From assembly GCF_905220565.1 (NCBI RefSeq), contig NC_059400.1, positions 6,470,159 to 6,534,158 of the forward strand: a DNA stretch of 64,000 nt, in the 5' to 3' direction. Both the position numbers and the translations under genes were made by a program. Under the pieces are notes generated by a model that was given only the letters and a program-made list of their open reading frames with translations, made no database searches and was not told the DNA's origin. Positions 11,182 through 24,726 of the stretch are shown here, piece by piece (the first letter of the stretch is position 1; the number at the start of each line of letters is the position of its first letter). Source of the stretch: Melitaea cinxia. Its lineage: Eukaryota; Arthropoda; Insecta; Lepidoptera; Nymphalidae.

Positions 11182-12674
11182 TTTCAATAGATTTACATTG
11201 ACGCGTTTTAAACGGGTTAATGTTATGCCATCGATTTTTTCGTCAGCAGGTTTCATGTTTTATAAGTTCTTCATATTGTTTGTACAATTACTCCGCCAGT
11301 ACGGAGGTCAGTTATTTATAAACATATCAAAATGATCGCACACATATTTGAATTGTTTAGCAGTGGATTCGTTAGTAGTTACGTCATTTTTATCTCGAGC
11401 CTTAGTTTGTCAGTGGCTGTGGGCTATTTCTCTTTTTAGGTAATTCTTACATTATGTAAAGTAAAATTTGATAAGAAAACCGATAACAACCATTCAACTA
11501 ATGTGAAATTGTTTACAAAATACACAGTTTTTAAAAACCGTTTCGTTAGAAATGAAACGTATAAATTAATTGCAATTAACATTAAAACATTCATGTCAGG
11601 CTACTTTCGATCCAAAAAAATTTATTGCTCCAACTTATATAGAGACACAACGGCGCTGTATGCATTTTAATGTTGCTACATGACATTGTCTTTAACCACC
11701 TATGCTAAGCTAAAATAAATTTTCAAATTAGATAATCACTAAGCTGAGATTATTTCATTAAAATTTAACAAAAAAAGTTAGTTTGTTATAATATATAGAT
11801 GGATTAATTATTTGAAGCAATATAAATTATGTGGTGTCATGGGACACCAGGTAGGAACGAAGTTCCTTCAGATAGTATAGAAGCAACACAATTTAAAAAA
11901 AAAAAGTTTGAATATTGTATATATTTTCTAGTTCTTGTTTTTTTTTTTAAATTTTATTGTTTGGTTTTTAATTCAGTACATAAAAGTATTTAGGAAATTT
12001 AGTATGTTGAAAATAACAAATACCGTAAAATAAAATAAATCCAACAAAATAATAATAATAATAATAATTCAAACTATTAAGTGAAATAAAATAAACATTT
12101 CTTTATTTATTTTTGACGACAGTATAAAATTACATAAAAAAATTTAAAAAAGTTTACTAGCAATATTTTAGTTTTACAAACGTCATATTATACAGTCATG
12201 TGGCTGATATTACGTCTCTTCCGTTATATATTTTTCTTACGGTTTTAGTATCACATTTTTTTCAATTCGGTCGTCCAGCCAAATGTCAAGCCTGCCGCAA
12301 GGAACTTCGTTCCAAAAACTAATTCTTAGTAATCTAAAAAAAATATATATTCCATTCCTCGAAACACTATGGCATTCAGCAAGCGGCGGTAGATCATAAT
12401 AATTATGTAGTAGCCACAAGCCATAGAAACAAGCGGCTTTTACAAATTAGTAGGAAATATACATTATAAGTAGGTACAAGTAGGTACTTGAAAAAGGATC
12501 ATATTGTTGTTGAACATTGATATCTCAAACACTGATAAGAGAATTTATTACAATATTAAAAATATACAAAGTAAAATTCACAAGAGTTTCGATGGGTAGT
12601 TTTTAATTTTCTAAACATTTATCGTATTAGTAGCAGTGATACATAACAGCAAACATTTATAACTATATTTTCTA

Positions 12675-13133
12675 CTAGCGACCCGCCCCGGATTCGCACG
12701 GGTGCAATGCTGATACTAAATATACTACAGAATGTCTTTATTTATAGTGTGAAGCTAGCTTATGACATGGTTATTAACATAATAAGAACAACATTCAAAT
12801 ATGCGTCGTTAGATTACACGTTGTTACAGAATGCGTTGAAGAAATAAAGGTTCACTGCTCCATTCCCCGTAAGTGATAGCGTGATTATATGTAGCCTATA
12901 TGTTGACCCGACTTCTTAATAAAATTCGTGCCAAATTTGAAGTAAATTCATGCCGTACTTTTTGAGTTTATCCCGGACATACATACAGACAAACAGACAA
13001 AAATTCTAAAAACTATTTTTGGCTTCGGTATCGATTGTAGATCACACTACAAGTATTCTTTAAAAAAAAATATTCAATGCACAGTTTTGACTTTCCTACC
13101 ATTTTATTTTATGTAAGTATAGATATTTCTCTT
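12675..13133 (-). mobile_element. Non-autonomous Helitron-like element, family H1
   Basis: On the minus strand it starts TCTATACTTACATAAAATAA and ends GGGGCGGGTCGCTAG before T, inserted between A and T. The body matches 16010-16602 and 25338-25780 (AATGGTAGGAAAGTCAAAAC and CGACGCATATTTGAATGTTG). No Rep/helicase ORF. Confidence 0.75.
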
Positions 13134-13785
13134 GTTTTCACTTCTATAATAGGAACTAGTGGCTGTTTTCAATAATCTATCTATCTTTAATTTTGCTTAC
13201 TAGCAATAGGTTTTTGACACATTTTGTATAGTTTGTATCAAAATTCTGCTAGCAAAGTTAGAAATAGCTAGAGTATTGAAAGTGGCCGTTAGTTCATTTG
13301 CACTACATTTCAGTTCAGTTCAATAACCTGTGTAAGTAAAACAACTAATAATATTCAGATATTGGTTTAAAACAGTTCATAGCACGTTTATTTAAAAATA
13401 TCAAATTTCTCGCCTATTTACTTAATTTTACATTAACGCCTTAATAAGCGAGTAAAAGTGCAGTTTCAATATGAAAGTATAACTTTTTACTGCTAAAGTA
13501 ACAGTTAACAACGTTTAAGCCGCATGACCCGTTTTGCTTAACGATATAGAATAAAAATAACATATACCTAGTTTTAAATGAATACTCATTAATAAAAATT
13601 AAAAAAAAAAAAACGTTTGAATCTGTCATGGAACATCTATTAAGGACATATATATCAATTACCATTACCATTGGAAACTAGTTAATACTTAAAAGCAAAA
13701 TAATTCTAGGTCTCTTGAAATCTCACATATAATCAAATTAAGATGAAATTCCACTCAGCTAGAAACATTTTAATTTTAGTTATAG

Positions 13786-14121
13786 ACGCCGCGTTGGCGC
13801 AACGGTCACAGCCAGGGATTGTACCTGTTGCGCTAGCGGTTGCGTGTTTGATCCCCACACATGACAAACATTTGTATTGGCCATACAGGTGTTAGCCGTG
13901 GTCTGAGTGTCTGTGCAGTCCTTGTGGGTCTCCCCACTGTGCCTCGGAGAGCACGTTAAGCCGTCGGTCCCGGTTGTACACCTGATAGCGATCGTTACTC
14001 ATAGTAGGGAATATATCCGCCAACCCACATTGGAGCAGCGTGGTGGATTAAGCTCTGAACCTTCTTCTACATGGGGAAAGAGGCCTATTTCCAGTAGTGG
14101 GATATTACAGGCTGAAGCGTA
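13786..14121 (+). mobile_element. tRNA-derived SINE, near full length
   Basis: The head has Pol III boxes: TGGCGCAACGG (A box, 13795-13805) and GTGTTTGATCC (B box, 13844-13854). The body has TGTGCCTCGGAGAGCACGT, and the 3' part TAGGGAATATATCCGCCAAC to ATTACAGGCTGAAGCG. Full structure is repeated at 27878-28208. Confidence 0.85.
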
Positions 14122-14499
14122 AAATAAAAAGTTTAGTTATAAATATGCATTGAACTAACATAACTATATTGGATACTAATACATCTCTAAAATAACAAAA
14201 TATCAATTTTTCTTTAACAAATTACATTCGCATCATAACGCCATAACTATTATTTTTTTTAACTATTTAACTATTAATTTTTGCAATTTATATAAATAAA
14301 TTTTTATATTTATATATGCCGCATCAATTTACACACATATGTGCAACTTATTGTTACTATTATCTAAGTAATTCTATTTTTTCTTTAAATTGCTTAACTA
14401 AAGTTACGCTTGGAACAAGTGAAAGTCAAAGAAGTCTGAATAATATATTAATGAATTATTATTAATCAGTAACGTTATAATAATTGTAAACTGCAATTA

Positions 14500-14701
14500 T
14501 CTATATAAATAAAAATAAATGTTCCTAAGCGCATAACTCGAGAATGGCTCGACCAATTCGGCTATTTTTTTTGCAGGTTCCATAAAGCCCACGGAAGGTT
14601 TTAACAACTACAACAGAAACAGAACAGAACAGAAATAGAACAAAAAAAAATAATAATTTTTACTATTAACTTTTGACAGAACAAAGTATCCGGGCAGCTA
14701 G
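14500..14701 (+). mobile_element. Short Helitron-like element, family H2
   Basis: Starts TCTATATAAATAAAAATAAA, ends GTATCCGGGCAGCTAG, flanked by A on the left and T on the right as expected for Helitron insertion. 202 bp, non-coding. The internal GCGCATAACTCGA also occurs at 8912. Confidence 0.7.
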
Positions 14702-15028
14702 TATTGATAAAAATATTAAAATTTATAATTTCATAACAGCAATTTTATGTAGATAATTAGATATACCTACATTTTCTTTTATCCTGATCTTTCGAGAAAA
14801 TTGTATCCATTTAGTTATTTATTTCATAGCTAATCCCTAGGTGACGAGGTAAGTTCCTATGAAAAAAGTTAGGATGGGAGTTTTATGTTAGATATTGCGA
14901 TAAAAGACAAACGTAAAATTACTTATTTCACAAATTAAAAAAGAAGACACAATCCTCGTACAATTTACTCAATTGAAAAAAAAGCTGTAATGAACTATGC
15001 GTGATCATCATTAAAAAACTCAATGTAT

Positions 15029-15390
15029 TTGTTAATAATTGTGTTTGCAGGCAAACGAAAAAAAACCGACTTCAAGTATATCGACAAGTAATACAACGTA
15101 GGTAGATGAAAAAATAGTCAAGTAAATACGCATTATCTAACCATTACCACATGATAAACATCGGCTTTTGATTAAATTAAAAATCATTAAAATCGGTACA
15201 CCCAGTAAAAAGTTATGTAGATTTTCGAGTTTCCCACGATTTCTCTGGCATCCCTACAACAGATCCTGGTTTCCTTATCATATGTACCACACCAGGGATA
15301 TCTTCTTTCCGACAAAAACAGAATAACCAAAATCGGTTCATAAACGATGAAGTTATCCCCGAATATACATTAAATCTATATATGTATATA

Positions 15391-15442
<52 letters not shown>

Positions 15443-15492
15443 CATATACAGTCGAATTGATTAACCTCCTCCTTTTTTTGAAGTCGGTTAAA
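15029..15492 (+). repeat. Interspersed repeat A with TA microsatellites
   Basis: Same ends as 9927-10268; contains ACACCCAGTAAAAAGTTATG, a TA/CATA microsatellite at about 15362-15448, and ends TTTTTTTGAAGTCGGTTAAA. Confidence 0.85.
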
Positions 15493-16009
15493 AATGATTA
15501 CCTAATTAAGATTTTTGAGCGATTGGAAGTCGAATACTCGAGGTGATCCTGCCCATGTTTGATTGTGTTAAAATAATATTGTTATATTTCTATAAGTTAT
15601 TATAATATTGTTATATTTATATATGTTATATATTAAAAGTAGTAGTAGTAAAAAGAAAGAGTTACTTTGTGTGTATGAGGGCCTGTTTTACTGATTGTGG
15701 ATAACGCTATTGACGGTTGACGGTATCCAACAGATTATGATATATTATTATTTTTTGACATCGAGTTCTATCTACTCTAGTCATTTATGAGATATTTCTG
15801 TACGCAAATGTAAAGCTAAAAGTTGTAGTTTACTTGAATAGAAACAGGTCCTAATGGAATAATCTACCTCCTGCTGTTAAAGTAAACTTTATCTACAACT
15901 GGTCAAACCGGCCTTAAGGGTGCTAACTTTTACATTTCAGGGGATTAATAACATATATGGCAAAATAACTTTTGCAGGCTCAGCTAGTAATATAAACAAG
16001 TCAAAAATA

Positions 16010-16602
16010 TCTATACATATAATAAAATGGTAGGAAAGTCAAAACTGTACATAGAATATTTTTTTAAAAGAATACTTGGGGTGTGATCTACAATCGATAC
16101 CGAAGCCAAAAATATAGTTTTTAGAATTTTTGTCTGTTTGTCTGTATGTATGTCCGGGATAAACTCAAAAAGTACCGCATGGATTTACTTTAAATTTGGC
16201 ACGAATATTATTAAGAAGTCGGGTCAACATATAGGCTATATATTATCATGCTATCACCTACCGGGAACGAGCAGTGAACCTTTATTTCCTCAATGCATTC
16301 TGTAACAACGTGTAATCTAACGACGCATATTTGAATGTTGTTGTAATTATGTTAATAACCAGCTATATAAGCTAGCTTCACACTATAAAAATCACGCAAT
16401 ATAAGTAACTAAACCGATAAACATAATTAAATGAATATAAGTAGACAAGACAATTGTAAAGCAGCGCCATCTATGAGATTTTTCTGTAGATATGAAATGT
16501 AAAGAAGAAACGGGTAAATGAATGTTATTTTAAAAGGTATAATCGTGGGTAATTTTGGTGCTGTATAGCGTTCACGCAGACGACGTCGCGGGCAGCAGCT
16601 AG
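16010..16602 (+). mobile_element. Non-autonomous Helitron-like element, family H1
   Basis: Starts TCTATACATATAATAAAATG after A, ends GACGTCGCGGGCAGCAGCTAG before T. 593 bp, no long ORF. Confidence 0.8.
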
Positions 16603-17104
16603 TACTTAATAAAAATTTACATCGAAAGTGCTTAAAATTTTTGTAGTACCAATTGTATTTTTTCACTTACAAGATAGACATTTTAACAAAACATTACTCA
16701 GCGAAATATCAAAAATAATTTAATATGGTAATCCCTAAATCCTCCCGAAAATCAATACAATAACGCTAGATATGTGTTTACGTATACTTTTATAAACATC
16801 CCTAATATTCTGTCTGATCTGGCAACTATAGGAAATGTGTAATGAGCCCAAAAAATAAAAATTAAAAACTTATTCAAAATCAGTTCATTAGTGGCGAAGT
16901 TATAGAAAACACAAAAGGAAAAGATAATAAGAGATAAACCACTGCCTGTTTTGAAGTTTGTTAAAATACCAGACAAAACAAGACACTAGAAAATATCAAA
17001 CCGCAAGAAGCAGTATATAACTGTTCAACTTATTTGCATCGGAATGCATATGTACACAAACGGGAGTCCTACAGTTATGCTACAAATCTGACTATCTATA
17101 ATCT

Positions 17105-17124
17105 GGGGGCACGGTAGTGCCCCC
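17105..17124. repeat. GC-rich hairpin
   Basis: GGGGGCAC, loop GGTA, GTGCCCCC; a perfect stem in AT-rich surroundings, possibly the 3' hairpin of a Helitron-like element on the minus strand. Confidence 0.6.
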
Positions 17125-17813
17125 GCCAAGACGAACCAAAAAAAAAAAAAACGAAAAGCACTACCTATCTTTTCTCGAAGTGCTTCGTCGTTTTTTTTGA
17201 ACCCTCATAACTTGGGTTTGGATTATACTAGATAAACAAAATTCTGGGGATATGATGTCAATAGTGAACTTATTAAACATATAAAGTTTCAATTACATAG
17301 CTCTTATACTTTAGATTTTATTGATATCTAAAAAACCCCGATTTCGTCACTCACTGATGATCATCAAAATTCTTAGAGTACTTCCTGAAGTCCTAGAAAG
17401 CTGAAATTTGGTATGTAAGCTAGTATTAGTACACAAACAACAAAAAAATTCTAAAACTTGGAACTTTTACCCCCCAATCCCTTAAACTAGGGGATGGAAG
17501 TTTGTATGAGACTTCCGCAAATTTTGATGCTAGAGGTCTGAAAATTGATATAGGGACTCCTTGTTATTAATAATAATAATAAAATACATAAAAATAAAAA
17601 TTGGTTATTAGCTTATGTCGAAAATTTACATTTTGTAATTTTGGTATTTAAGTTTTGGCGGAGATCACCGTTTGCATATCAGTTCAACATAAAATCAAAA
17701 ACAGCGTGCTTAAACCGAATATGGTGAAGATTGGATGATATTTATGGTATAAAATGTGTCGGAGGTAAAATGCAACTATAATATTGTCATAAGCAACTTA
17801 CAAAAAGAAGTGA

Positions 17814-18376
17814 AATCCCACCAAAAACATTTTCATGTAAAATGTTGCCAAGACGAGATCACATGGCTCGCACTGTCAAAAAGTTATCAGATCTCATGTA
17901 GAGCCAAGCTTCTAACTCTACACGTCCTAACTCTACAAGCCCTAACTTCACAAACTCTACACCTTAGTCAAAATATGTGGCTTGGCCGTTTCGCTACCTT
18001 CACGTGGGCGTAAGGTAAAAAAATTTCACTGTTTATTACTTTTCTGTTATACAATAGTTCTATTAAAGAAAAAAATAAAAAGAAGAAGAATAATTGATAT
18101 ACATATAATACAAATTAAAATAAAAAGAGAAAATATATATATATATATAAATGAGACAGGAAAGTCGTCATCTACAACATCGGCAGCCGGTAGTAACGAA
18201 ACGGCCAAGCCACATATTTTGACTAAGGTGTAGAGTTTGTGAAGTTAGGGCTTGTAGAGTTAGGACGTGTAGAGTTAGAAGCTTGGCTCTACATGAGATC
18301 TGATAACTTTTTGACAGTGCGAGCCATGTGATCTCGTCTTGGCAACATTTTACATGAAAATGTTTTTGGTGGGATT
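17814..18376. mobile_element. Long-arm inverted repeat element (fold-back/MITE type)
   Basis: Arms of about 180 bp (17814-17995 and 18197-18376) are near-exact reverse complements, from AATCCCACCAAAAACATTTT at the outer edge to GCCACATATTTTGACTAAGG near the loop. The 200-base loop is AT-rich and non-coding. Overlapping ORFs at 17756 and 17982 are chance frames. Confidence 0.85.
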
Positions 18377-18440
18377 ATTTAATTTATTCTATAAATCTGA
18401 CTTAAAACTATATGAAAATTGTGTTTGTATTTTTAAGAAA

Positions 18441-18572
18441 GGTGGGCACACTCAGTCACGGCGAACATCTGTATGGTCAATACAAATGTTTGTCATGTGC
18501 GGGGATCGAACCCGCAACCGCCTGCGCAACAGCCACAAACCAGTGCTGTGACCGTTGCGCCAACGCGTGTCA
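18441..18572 (-). mobile_element. tRNA-derived SINE, 5' half
   Basis: Minus-strand copy of the SINE head: GGGGATCGAACCCGC (B box) and GTGACCGTTGCGCCAACGCG (A box side). Confidence 0.75.
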
Positions 18573-18900
18573 ACAAACATAAACCAACAATAACAAAGGT
18601 CAATAAATTTAAAAAATACACGTAATTAGGTCAACAAACCAATTTTTTTCAACTATGAATGTCGAGAACTATGTAATGTATAATGTAAATCGTAATCAGA
18701 TTAAAAATAGCTAGCAAATCAACGTCCTGAATTTCGCTTGCCTTGCTTCATAAATGCAACCTTAGTTAAAATACTTTAAATTTCTATACTTGGTTTCGAA
18801 GTAGACTGACTTACTTCGCTACAGGAAATTGCAAATCGTCAAATCAATAATTACTACTTGATTATGTTTCTATAAAATAATTCGCCTTGAAAACACATTT

Positions 18901-19620
18901 TTAACCGACTTCCAAAAAATTGGGAGGTTATCTATTCGATTGTATTTTTTATATAATTACTAGCTGACTCGGCAAACGTCGTCTTGCCCGCTAAACGCTA
19001 TTTAAAAATAGGGGTTGGTGGTAGAAAAGTGAAAATTTAGGGTTGTGTGTATTTTTCAACGGCAAATCATAATAAAATAAAGAATAAATAATTTATCTAA
19101 TAATAATAATAATAATAATAATACACTTTATTGTACACCAAAAACAGAAATAATACATATCAAAGAAAGAAAAAAAAAATATTGACAATATATTCATTAG
19201 GTACAAAAAATAAAATAAAAATTAAAAAAAAATTAGAGGTAGACTACCCTTAATATTTAGAGGGATGAAAAATAGATGTTGTTCGATTCTCAGACCTACC
19301 CGATACGCACACAAAATTTCATGAGAATCGGTCAAGCCGTTTGGAGGAGTTTAACTACAAACACCGCTACACGAGAATTTTATATATTAGATGTTACCTC
19401 ATAACTTTTCCATTTTTTTGTTTGTGTACCGATTTTGATGATTCTTGTTTTAATCGAAAGCTGATGCTTGTCTTATGGTCCCGGTTAAATTTTATCGAGA
19501 TATTTTGACTACTTTTTAAGTAATCTTTGAGAACGCGTATTTGCTTGAATATTTTTTTGTCTACCTACGTTGTATTACTTGTCGATGTACTTGAAGTCAG
19601 TCTTTTTTTTTCATTTTCGT
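18901..19620 (-). repeat. Interspersed repeat A, split by a Helitron
   Basis: The right end AACCGACTTCCAAAAAATTG (18903) and the left part (19392-19620, ending ACTTGTCGATGTACTTGAAG) are one repeat A copy, interrupted by 18960-19391. Confidence 0.75.
18960..19391 (-). mobile_element. Non-autonomous Helitron-like element, family H3
   Basis: On minus: starts TCTAATATATAAAATTCTCG, ends GCCGAGTCAGCTAG before T. Shares GATTCTCAGACCTACCCGAT and AAGCCGTTTGGAGGAGTT with 28534, 49701 and 52336. Contains an (AAT)n run near 19101. Confidence 0.75.
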
Positions 19621-19741
19621 ACATATCTTCATATTACAATTAAACAATTATATATAATTTATTTTCGATAAAAACTATTATATAATTTTGATGGTTCAAT
19701 GTTCACATAATTGTGCTTGTTAGTATACTAAAAATTACGTA

Positions 19742-19829
19742 ACAAAACATGGAACGAAAATAATTTGAATAAGTTTTGCAGAGTATACAAAACATGGAAC
19801 GAAAATAATTTAAATAAGTTTTTCAGAGT
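19742..19829. repeat. 45-bp imperfect tandem duplication
   Basis: ACAAAACATGGAACGAAAAT begins both units (19742 and 19787), and both end near TTCAGAGT or TGCAGAGT with a few changes. Confidence 0.8.
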
Positions 19830-21607
19830 TTATATCTTAGAGGAATCTCTTTATACATTGTAATGTATCGACGACTAAAATTGTTACATGTTGCATAAAA
19901 TTTATAATACAATTTAAATAAAATAATAATTATTCATTTAAGCGTATAAAAATTAGCATGCAAAAGCGTCATTATCAAATACTACTGTTTTTATTGACAT
20001 TGTATAAACAAAAAGCTTTTGAATAGAAACGGAAGTTTACTCATAGTAAAACACACGAAAGGCTCGTCGTCGGGTAGAGTCCAAGTACTATGTTCTTGTT
20101 ATGAAATTATTTTACAACCTATATTAAACGCGACGTTTATTGCTGTGTGCAATGATTAACGCTTAGTAACAATTCTAACGAGTTTGAAATTTAACAGTTC
20201 GTAAGCAAAAAAAATATCGTTTTATGAATATTGAAACGTTTATTATTAATACGTATAGGAACGAAAAGTTAAAAAAATTAAAAACAAAAAAAAGTTTTTA
20301 CTTATAAAAATCCCAAATATGTCAGGTTTTTTAATTCTTACTTTAAATATAACATACAACGCTTTTAATTATTTAATTAACATACAATGAATACATAATT
20401 ATAACTAGGTATATGTATTACATAAGTACGTATTTTTAAAACTGTACTTTGAATATAATTTCAATGTTTATCTTGAAAAATATAGCATACAAGAGTTATG
20501 TTAAAAAAAAAACAAACGTTGCATTATTTAAAATTTGGATGCGTGTCGAATATTCGACAGCTCAAATAGCCAGTCAGTAATATAATAGAGCAAGAACCCA
20601 CGACGGCCAACACAATATTATGATATTAAGCCTTATTTACGACGCCATTTTTACTATGTGCCTTGTATTTACAAATCGTAAAGAAGAAATATACCATAAA
20701 TACAGAACAAATAAGGAAACATAATGTGACCATAATTATTTTAAACGAGCAATGAATAGAGGACTGTACAATTAATGCACGTATTTTAGATGTATTACAG
20801 ATTATGTATAACTTTACTGAACTACTATAGCCTGGTATCAAAGAAGGGTAAGAATTTATCGGTATATATTAAAAACGAATAAATACAGACTTTATAACTA
20901 CTTGAAAAGCGTTAAGAAGTGAGTAATTTGTCTTCTTTTTTTTCAAAAGGTATCATAGGCTATGTCTTCAAGTCATGTAAGCGGTTTTATAATCGAAAGC
21001 AATAGTATTTTGTGTTAGTAAACCAAAGTTTTAATGAGAAAAACGTATATTAATAATATTATAGAACAAAAAAATATAAATACAAAACTAAAACCTGAGT
21101 ACGACAAGAAGCAGGGAAGTTGAAAACAAGCTAATGAATTTTGCAATTGTGACCGTCTATTAATTATTATCAGGCCATATGCAGTGTTTATTTTCGTTTG
21201 AAATCAAAATGTTGACTTTTTAAAACAGCAGCACGTCACTCAATTAAACAGAACCTACACCTTCACGCTTTACTGACTATCATTACTGAACGAAATTGAT
21301 TTTCATATTCCGACGTTTTTATTTATTTATTTATTTTTTTGAGAAAATAATGCAACGAAATAATAACATTAAGGAAATTAAAAACTTTTAAACAATAATG
21401 AATGTTTGTAAAGTATTTTGTCACAGAAATATATAAATCGCGCTATCATATGTATAATATCTGCTGTAGCAGTAAAGTTTACTGTTGCAATGAACTCGTC
21501 GATTATACTTCGAACTGAACGAGTGCGTTGAGTCTAAAAATACTAAGAAATGTAAGTCTAGTGTTTTAGAACTGAAGTATATGTGTAATCGTAATCTTAT
21601 GTTTAAA

Positions 21608-21893
21608 TAGCCGACTCGTGCCCACTTCGTTGGGCGTTAATTATTTTTGTGATGCTAAACTCGTAGTAAAGTTATCATCTCACATTTCTCCGACTTAATT
21701 TACATATACTATTATTTTTCACTGAATTTTTGTTCAATAACAATAAAATATAACCTACGTCACTCCTGAATAGTGTAGCTTTTTGATAGTGAATGAATTT
21801 TCATGACCGGATCATTATTTGCGAAGATTATCCCCTACAAACAAACAGAGTTAAAAACTTTACCTCGTTATAATATATAATATTATAGTAAGT
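21608..21893 (-). mobile_element. Helitron-like fragment, family H4
   Basis: CACTCCTGAATAGTGTAGCT and GAAGATTATCCCCTACAAAC match 40440-40620. The edge near 21890 resembles TATAATATTATAGTA. Confidence 0.5.
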
Positions 21894-22448
21894 AAGTATA
21901 GAAGTATAGATTAATATATCATGCATAGCGCATACTTGTTTCGTTGTTTACTATAGAAATTATCGATGATTTCACAATAATCTTCTAATGTAAAGTACCT
22001 ATAATATAAATATTTTTAATATTTCGTACAATTATATATGTTTACATTGCAAGTAGCTATTCACGGTATATTTAATGTATATGAAAAAACCCACCATTCT
22101 CTACATTTATATGTGCTAACATAACATTTCTGTTGGCAAAGTTTGAAAAAAATATTAATTATCTTAAACGCACGTTTTCTTAAGAATCCGAATTTAAAAA
22201 GTACAAAAAAAATCTATCATTAAAACATGAATGTTACACATAATTACATTCAGTAGCATAAGATGTTAAATGGGTCATGTTTATTTAGACTTATCAATTT
22301 GAATAGCAGTTGCGATGAATCAATTATTTTATTGTTTATTTAAAAACATTATTCTCATCTCAAATCGCAAACTTACTCGTCACTTATCAGCCTCTATTTT
22401 ACTAGTGGATACTTTAAAAATTCCAGTAATAACTTACTTACGTGGCAA

Positions 22449-22750
22449 AATAATTGTGTTTGCAAGCAAACGAAAAAAACCGACTTCAATTATATCGATA
22501 AGTAATACAACGTAGGTAGACGAAAAAATAGTCAAGTAAATACGCATTATCAAAGATTACTCCAAAAGTTGTAATCAGATCTCGATGAAATTTAAATGTG
22601 GGCACATGATAAACATCAGCTTGCGATTAACTTAAAAATTATCAAAATAGGTACACCCAGTAAAAAGTTAAGCGGATTTTCGAAAGTTTCTCTCGATTTC
22701 TCTGGGATCCCATCGTCAGATCCTGGTTTCATTCGGTACCATGATAAGAA
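22449..22750 (+). repeat. Interspersed repeat A, 3' truncated
   Basis: Starts AATTGTGTTTGCAAGCAAAC and AACCGACTTCAA; has GTACACCCAGTAAAAAGTTA; lacks the right terminus. Confidence 0.8.
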
Positions 22751-23370
22751 ATGTATTTAAAATCTGGTGGTAAAAAATGGTATGTTTAATGTCTGTTATA
22801 TTAATTAGGCCAAGCATTCGCAAAATAAGTTATATAAATACTATTATTGTCAACAAATAAGATTTGCATTTCTGCACTAATAGAATAGTGAAAGCAATGC
22901 AAGTAGGTAACCTTGTTATAACACGAACCGTTAACACTATTTTAATTATTTAAACGAGTCAGTATAGCACAAGATAAATTCCCAATCAACGTAAGATATT
23001 TAACACAGCTTATTTTTAGCACAAAATACCTAAAGTCTACGTTTCTTTATGTGAAGTTGTCACTACTGAATGCGGTAACGGTTGCGGCTTCGATGTCCGT
23101 GTATAATAAACGTTTGTACAGTATGTTGTTGTAGAAATAAACGTTTGTATGTATGTGTAAACTTGTTTGTTGTATAATTTGTATGTTGTATGCGTTTCCA
23201 AACACCACACAGGATTCTCGCCCTACTGGGGATCGATAAACGTGTAGTCTTTATTTTTATTTTATTTTTTAGTCTTTTCTAATGTGTGTATATACCTACT
23301 GTCAAAATTTCAAGTGTTATAGCTATAATGTTATCAAAAATAACCCGATTAGAAAAAAAGTCAGGCTCAA

Positions 23371-23790
23371 CCAGATCATGTATCTGGACCGGATCAGGAT
23401 AGAATGAGGCATGCCAGATCCGGCACGCTCTATCAGGACCAGGTCTGGTCCAGACAAGGATAGCCTGATGTAAAATATCATCAAGTATGATAAGGCATAC
23501 TACGTAAAAAATAAACGGAAATAAATATCATAAATAATTATGTTAACTAACATATTTATAATATCAATTCGCTTTTTTTTGTTAAACAATTTTTTCAAGA
23601 ATATACATACACCCATTCGTGTTTTTTAAAAGGACCGGACCGTACCGGCTGATCAGGATGAGATGAGATTTCCTGATCTGGACCCGACCAGGAAATCTCA
23701 TCTCATCCTGATCAGGGGCAGACCAATCATCTGCGTTACATGCCTTATCTAGTCCTGATCAGGCATGCCTGGTCTGGTCCTTCTAAGGAA
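23371..23790. repeat. Cluster of GATC-centred palindromes
   Basis: Includes CCAGAT..ATCTGG at 23371-23387, ACCAGGTCTGGT, a 27-bp perfect inverted repeat (23649-23675 and 23689-23715, outer edge CTGATCAGGATGAGATGAGA) with a 13-base spacer, and TCCTGATCAGGCATGCCTGG near 23753. GC-richer than flanks; no ORF. Confidence 0.75.
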
Positions 23791-24726
23791 GAGGAAAAAA
23801 TTTCTACTCGGGAAATCGATGGACAGATTTCTGTGACTTACGTGTGATTACCTACTTGATTAGTTACCATTTGTATACACAAAGACTGCATTATTAATCT
23901 TAAAAACAAAGAGTCGAAACGTTTCAGGTAATTAAAAGCATAATAAGATATATTATCGGCACTTCATTATACTAAGAAACCGCTGTACCCTTTGTTCATT
24001 TGTAATAGAATTTAATATTTTTTAAAGTAGAAAAATTTAAACAAATATTATAACCAAAAAAACTCTCTTTAAATATTTAAATACCCTCGCAACATTAAAG
24101 AGGTCACGACCAAACGTGGGCGCTGCAAACAATTTCATTTAACGTTAAAAACTACGCTCTGACTAGCATCGTTTTAATAATAACTACGCGTTAATCAACA
24201 AATTAAAGAAGTACTAAATATTCACTAAATTCGTTAGTTAGGCACACTACAGATGATTTTATTTATGTAAAGAGGTCACTGCTGGCTAATTCTTTCAATC
24301 GAAGTATGTTTATGTCGTAAGCTACAAAGAATTAAGAATAATTTAATTCCTTTTAATTTTGCCAAAAGAACACGAGTGGTTAACGCGTAAAATGGAAAAT
24401 TTGTATGTCTTTCAGTTTTAGGTAATTTCTAAAATACCGATTGAGGCTTTCATTGATAGATAGATAATAATTAAGACTACTTTTATAAAACCTTACACAT
24501 AAGAGTTACATTACTTGTAGTCTGAAGAAATCAAGTATTAATATAGTAACGGAACAATAGTCATAAAATTAAAACCCATGAATCTTTATCACAAATTCGA
24601 TTTTTGTTCTCGACAAATATTTATATGGGCCGTACAGAGACTTGTCTTTGATAGACGCTTGACTCTTGTGTTTGTATGTTTCCGACACAGATATTTTCAT
24701 CCTATTGGTACCGTATTTTGTGTATA

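Noticed and set aside
15213..15431. Second YIYIYI ORF
   Set aside because: Same cause, TA microsatellite in a repeat A copy.
17756..18233. Two ORFs of 83-85 codons
   Set aside because: They lie in the arms and loop of an inverted-repeat element and have no domain.
18480..18572. Possible tRNA gene (B-box-like GATCGAACCC)
   Set aside because: Linked to SINE body sequence and without an intact cloverleaf; it is a SINE head. The same applies to 52562-52660.
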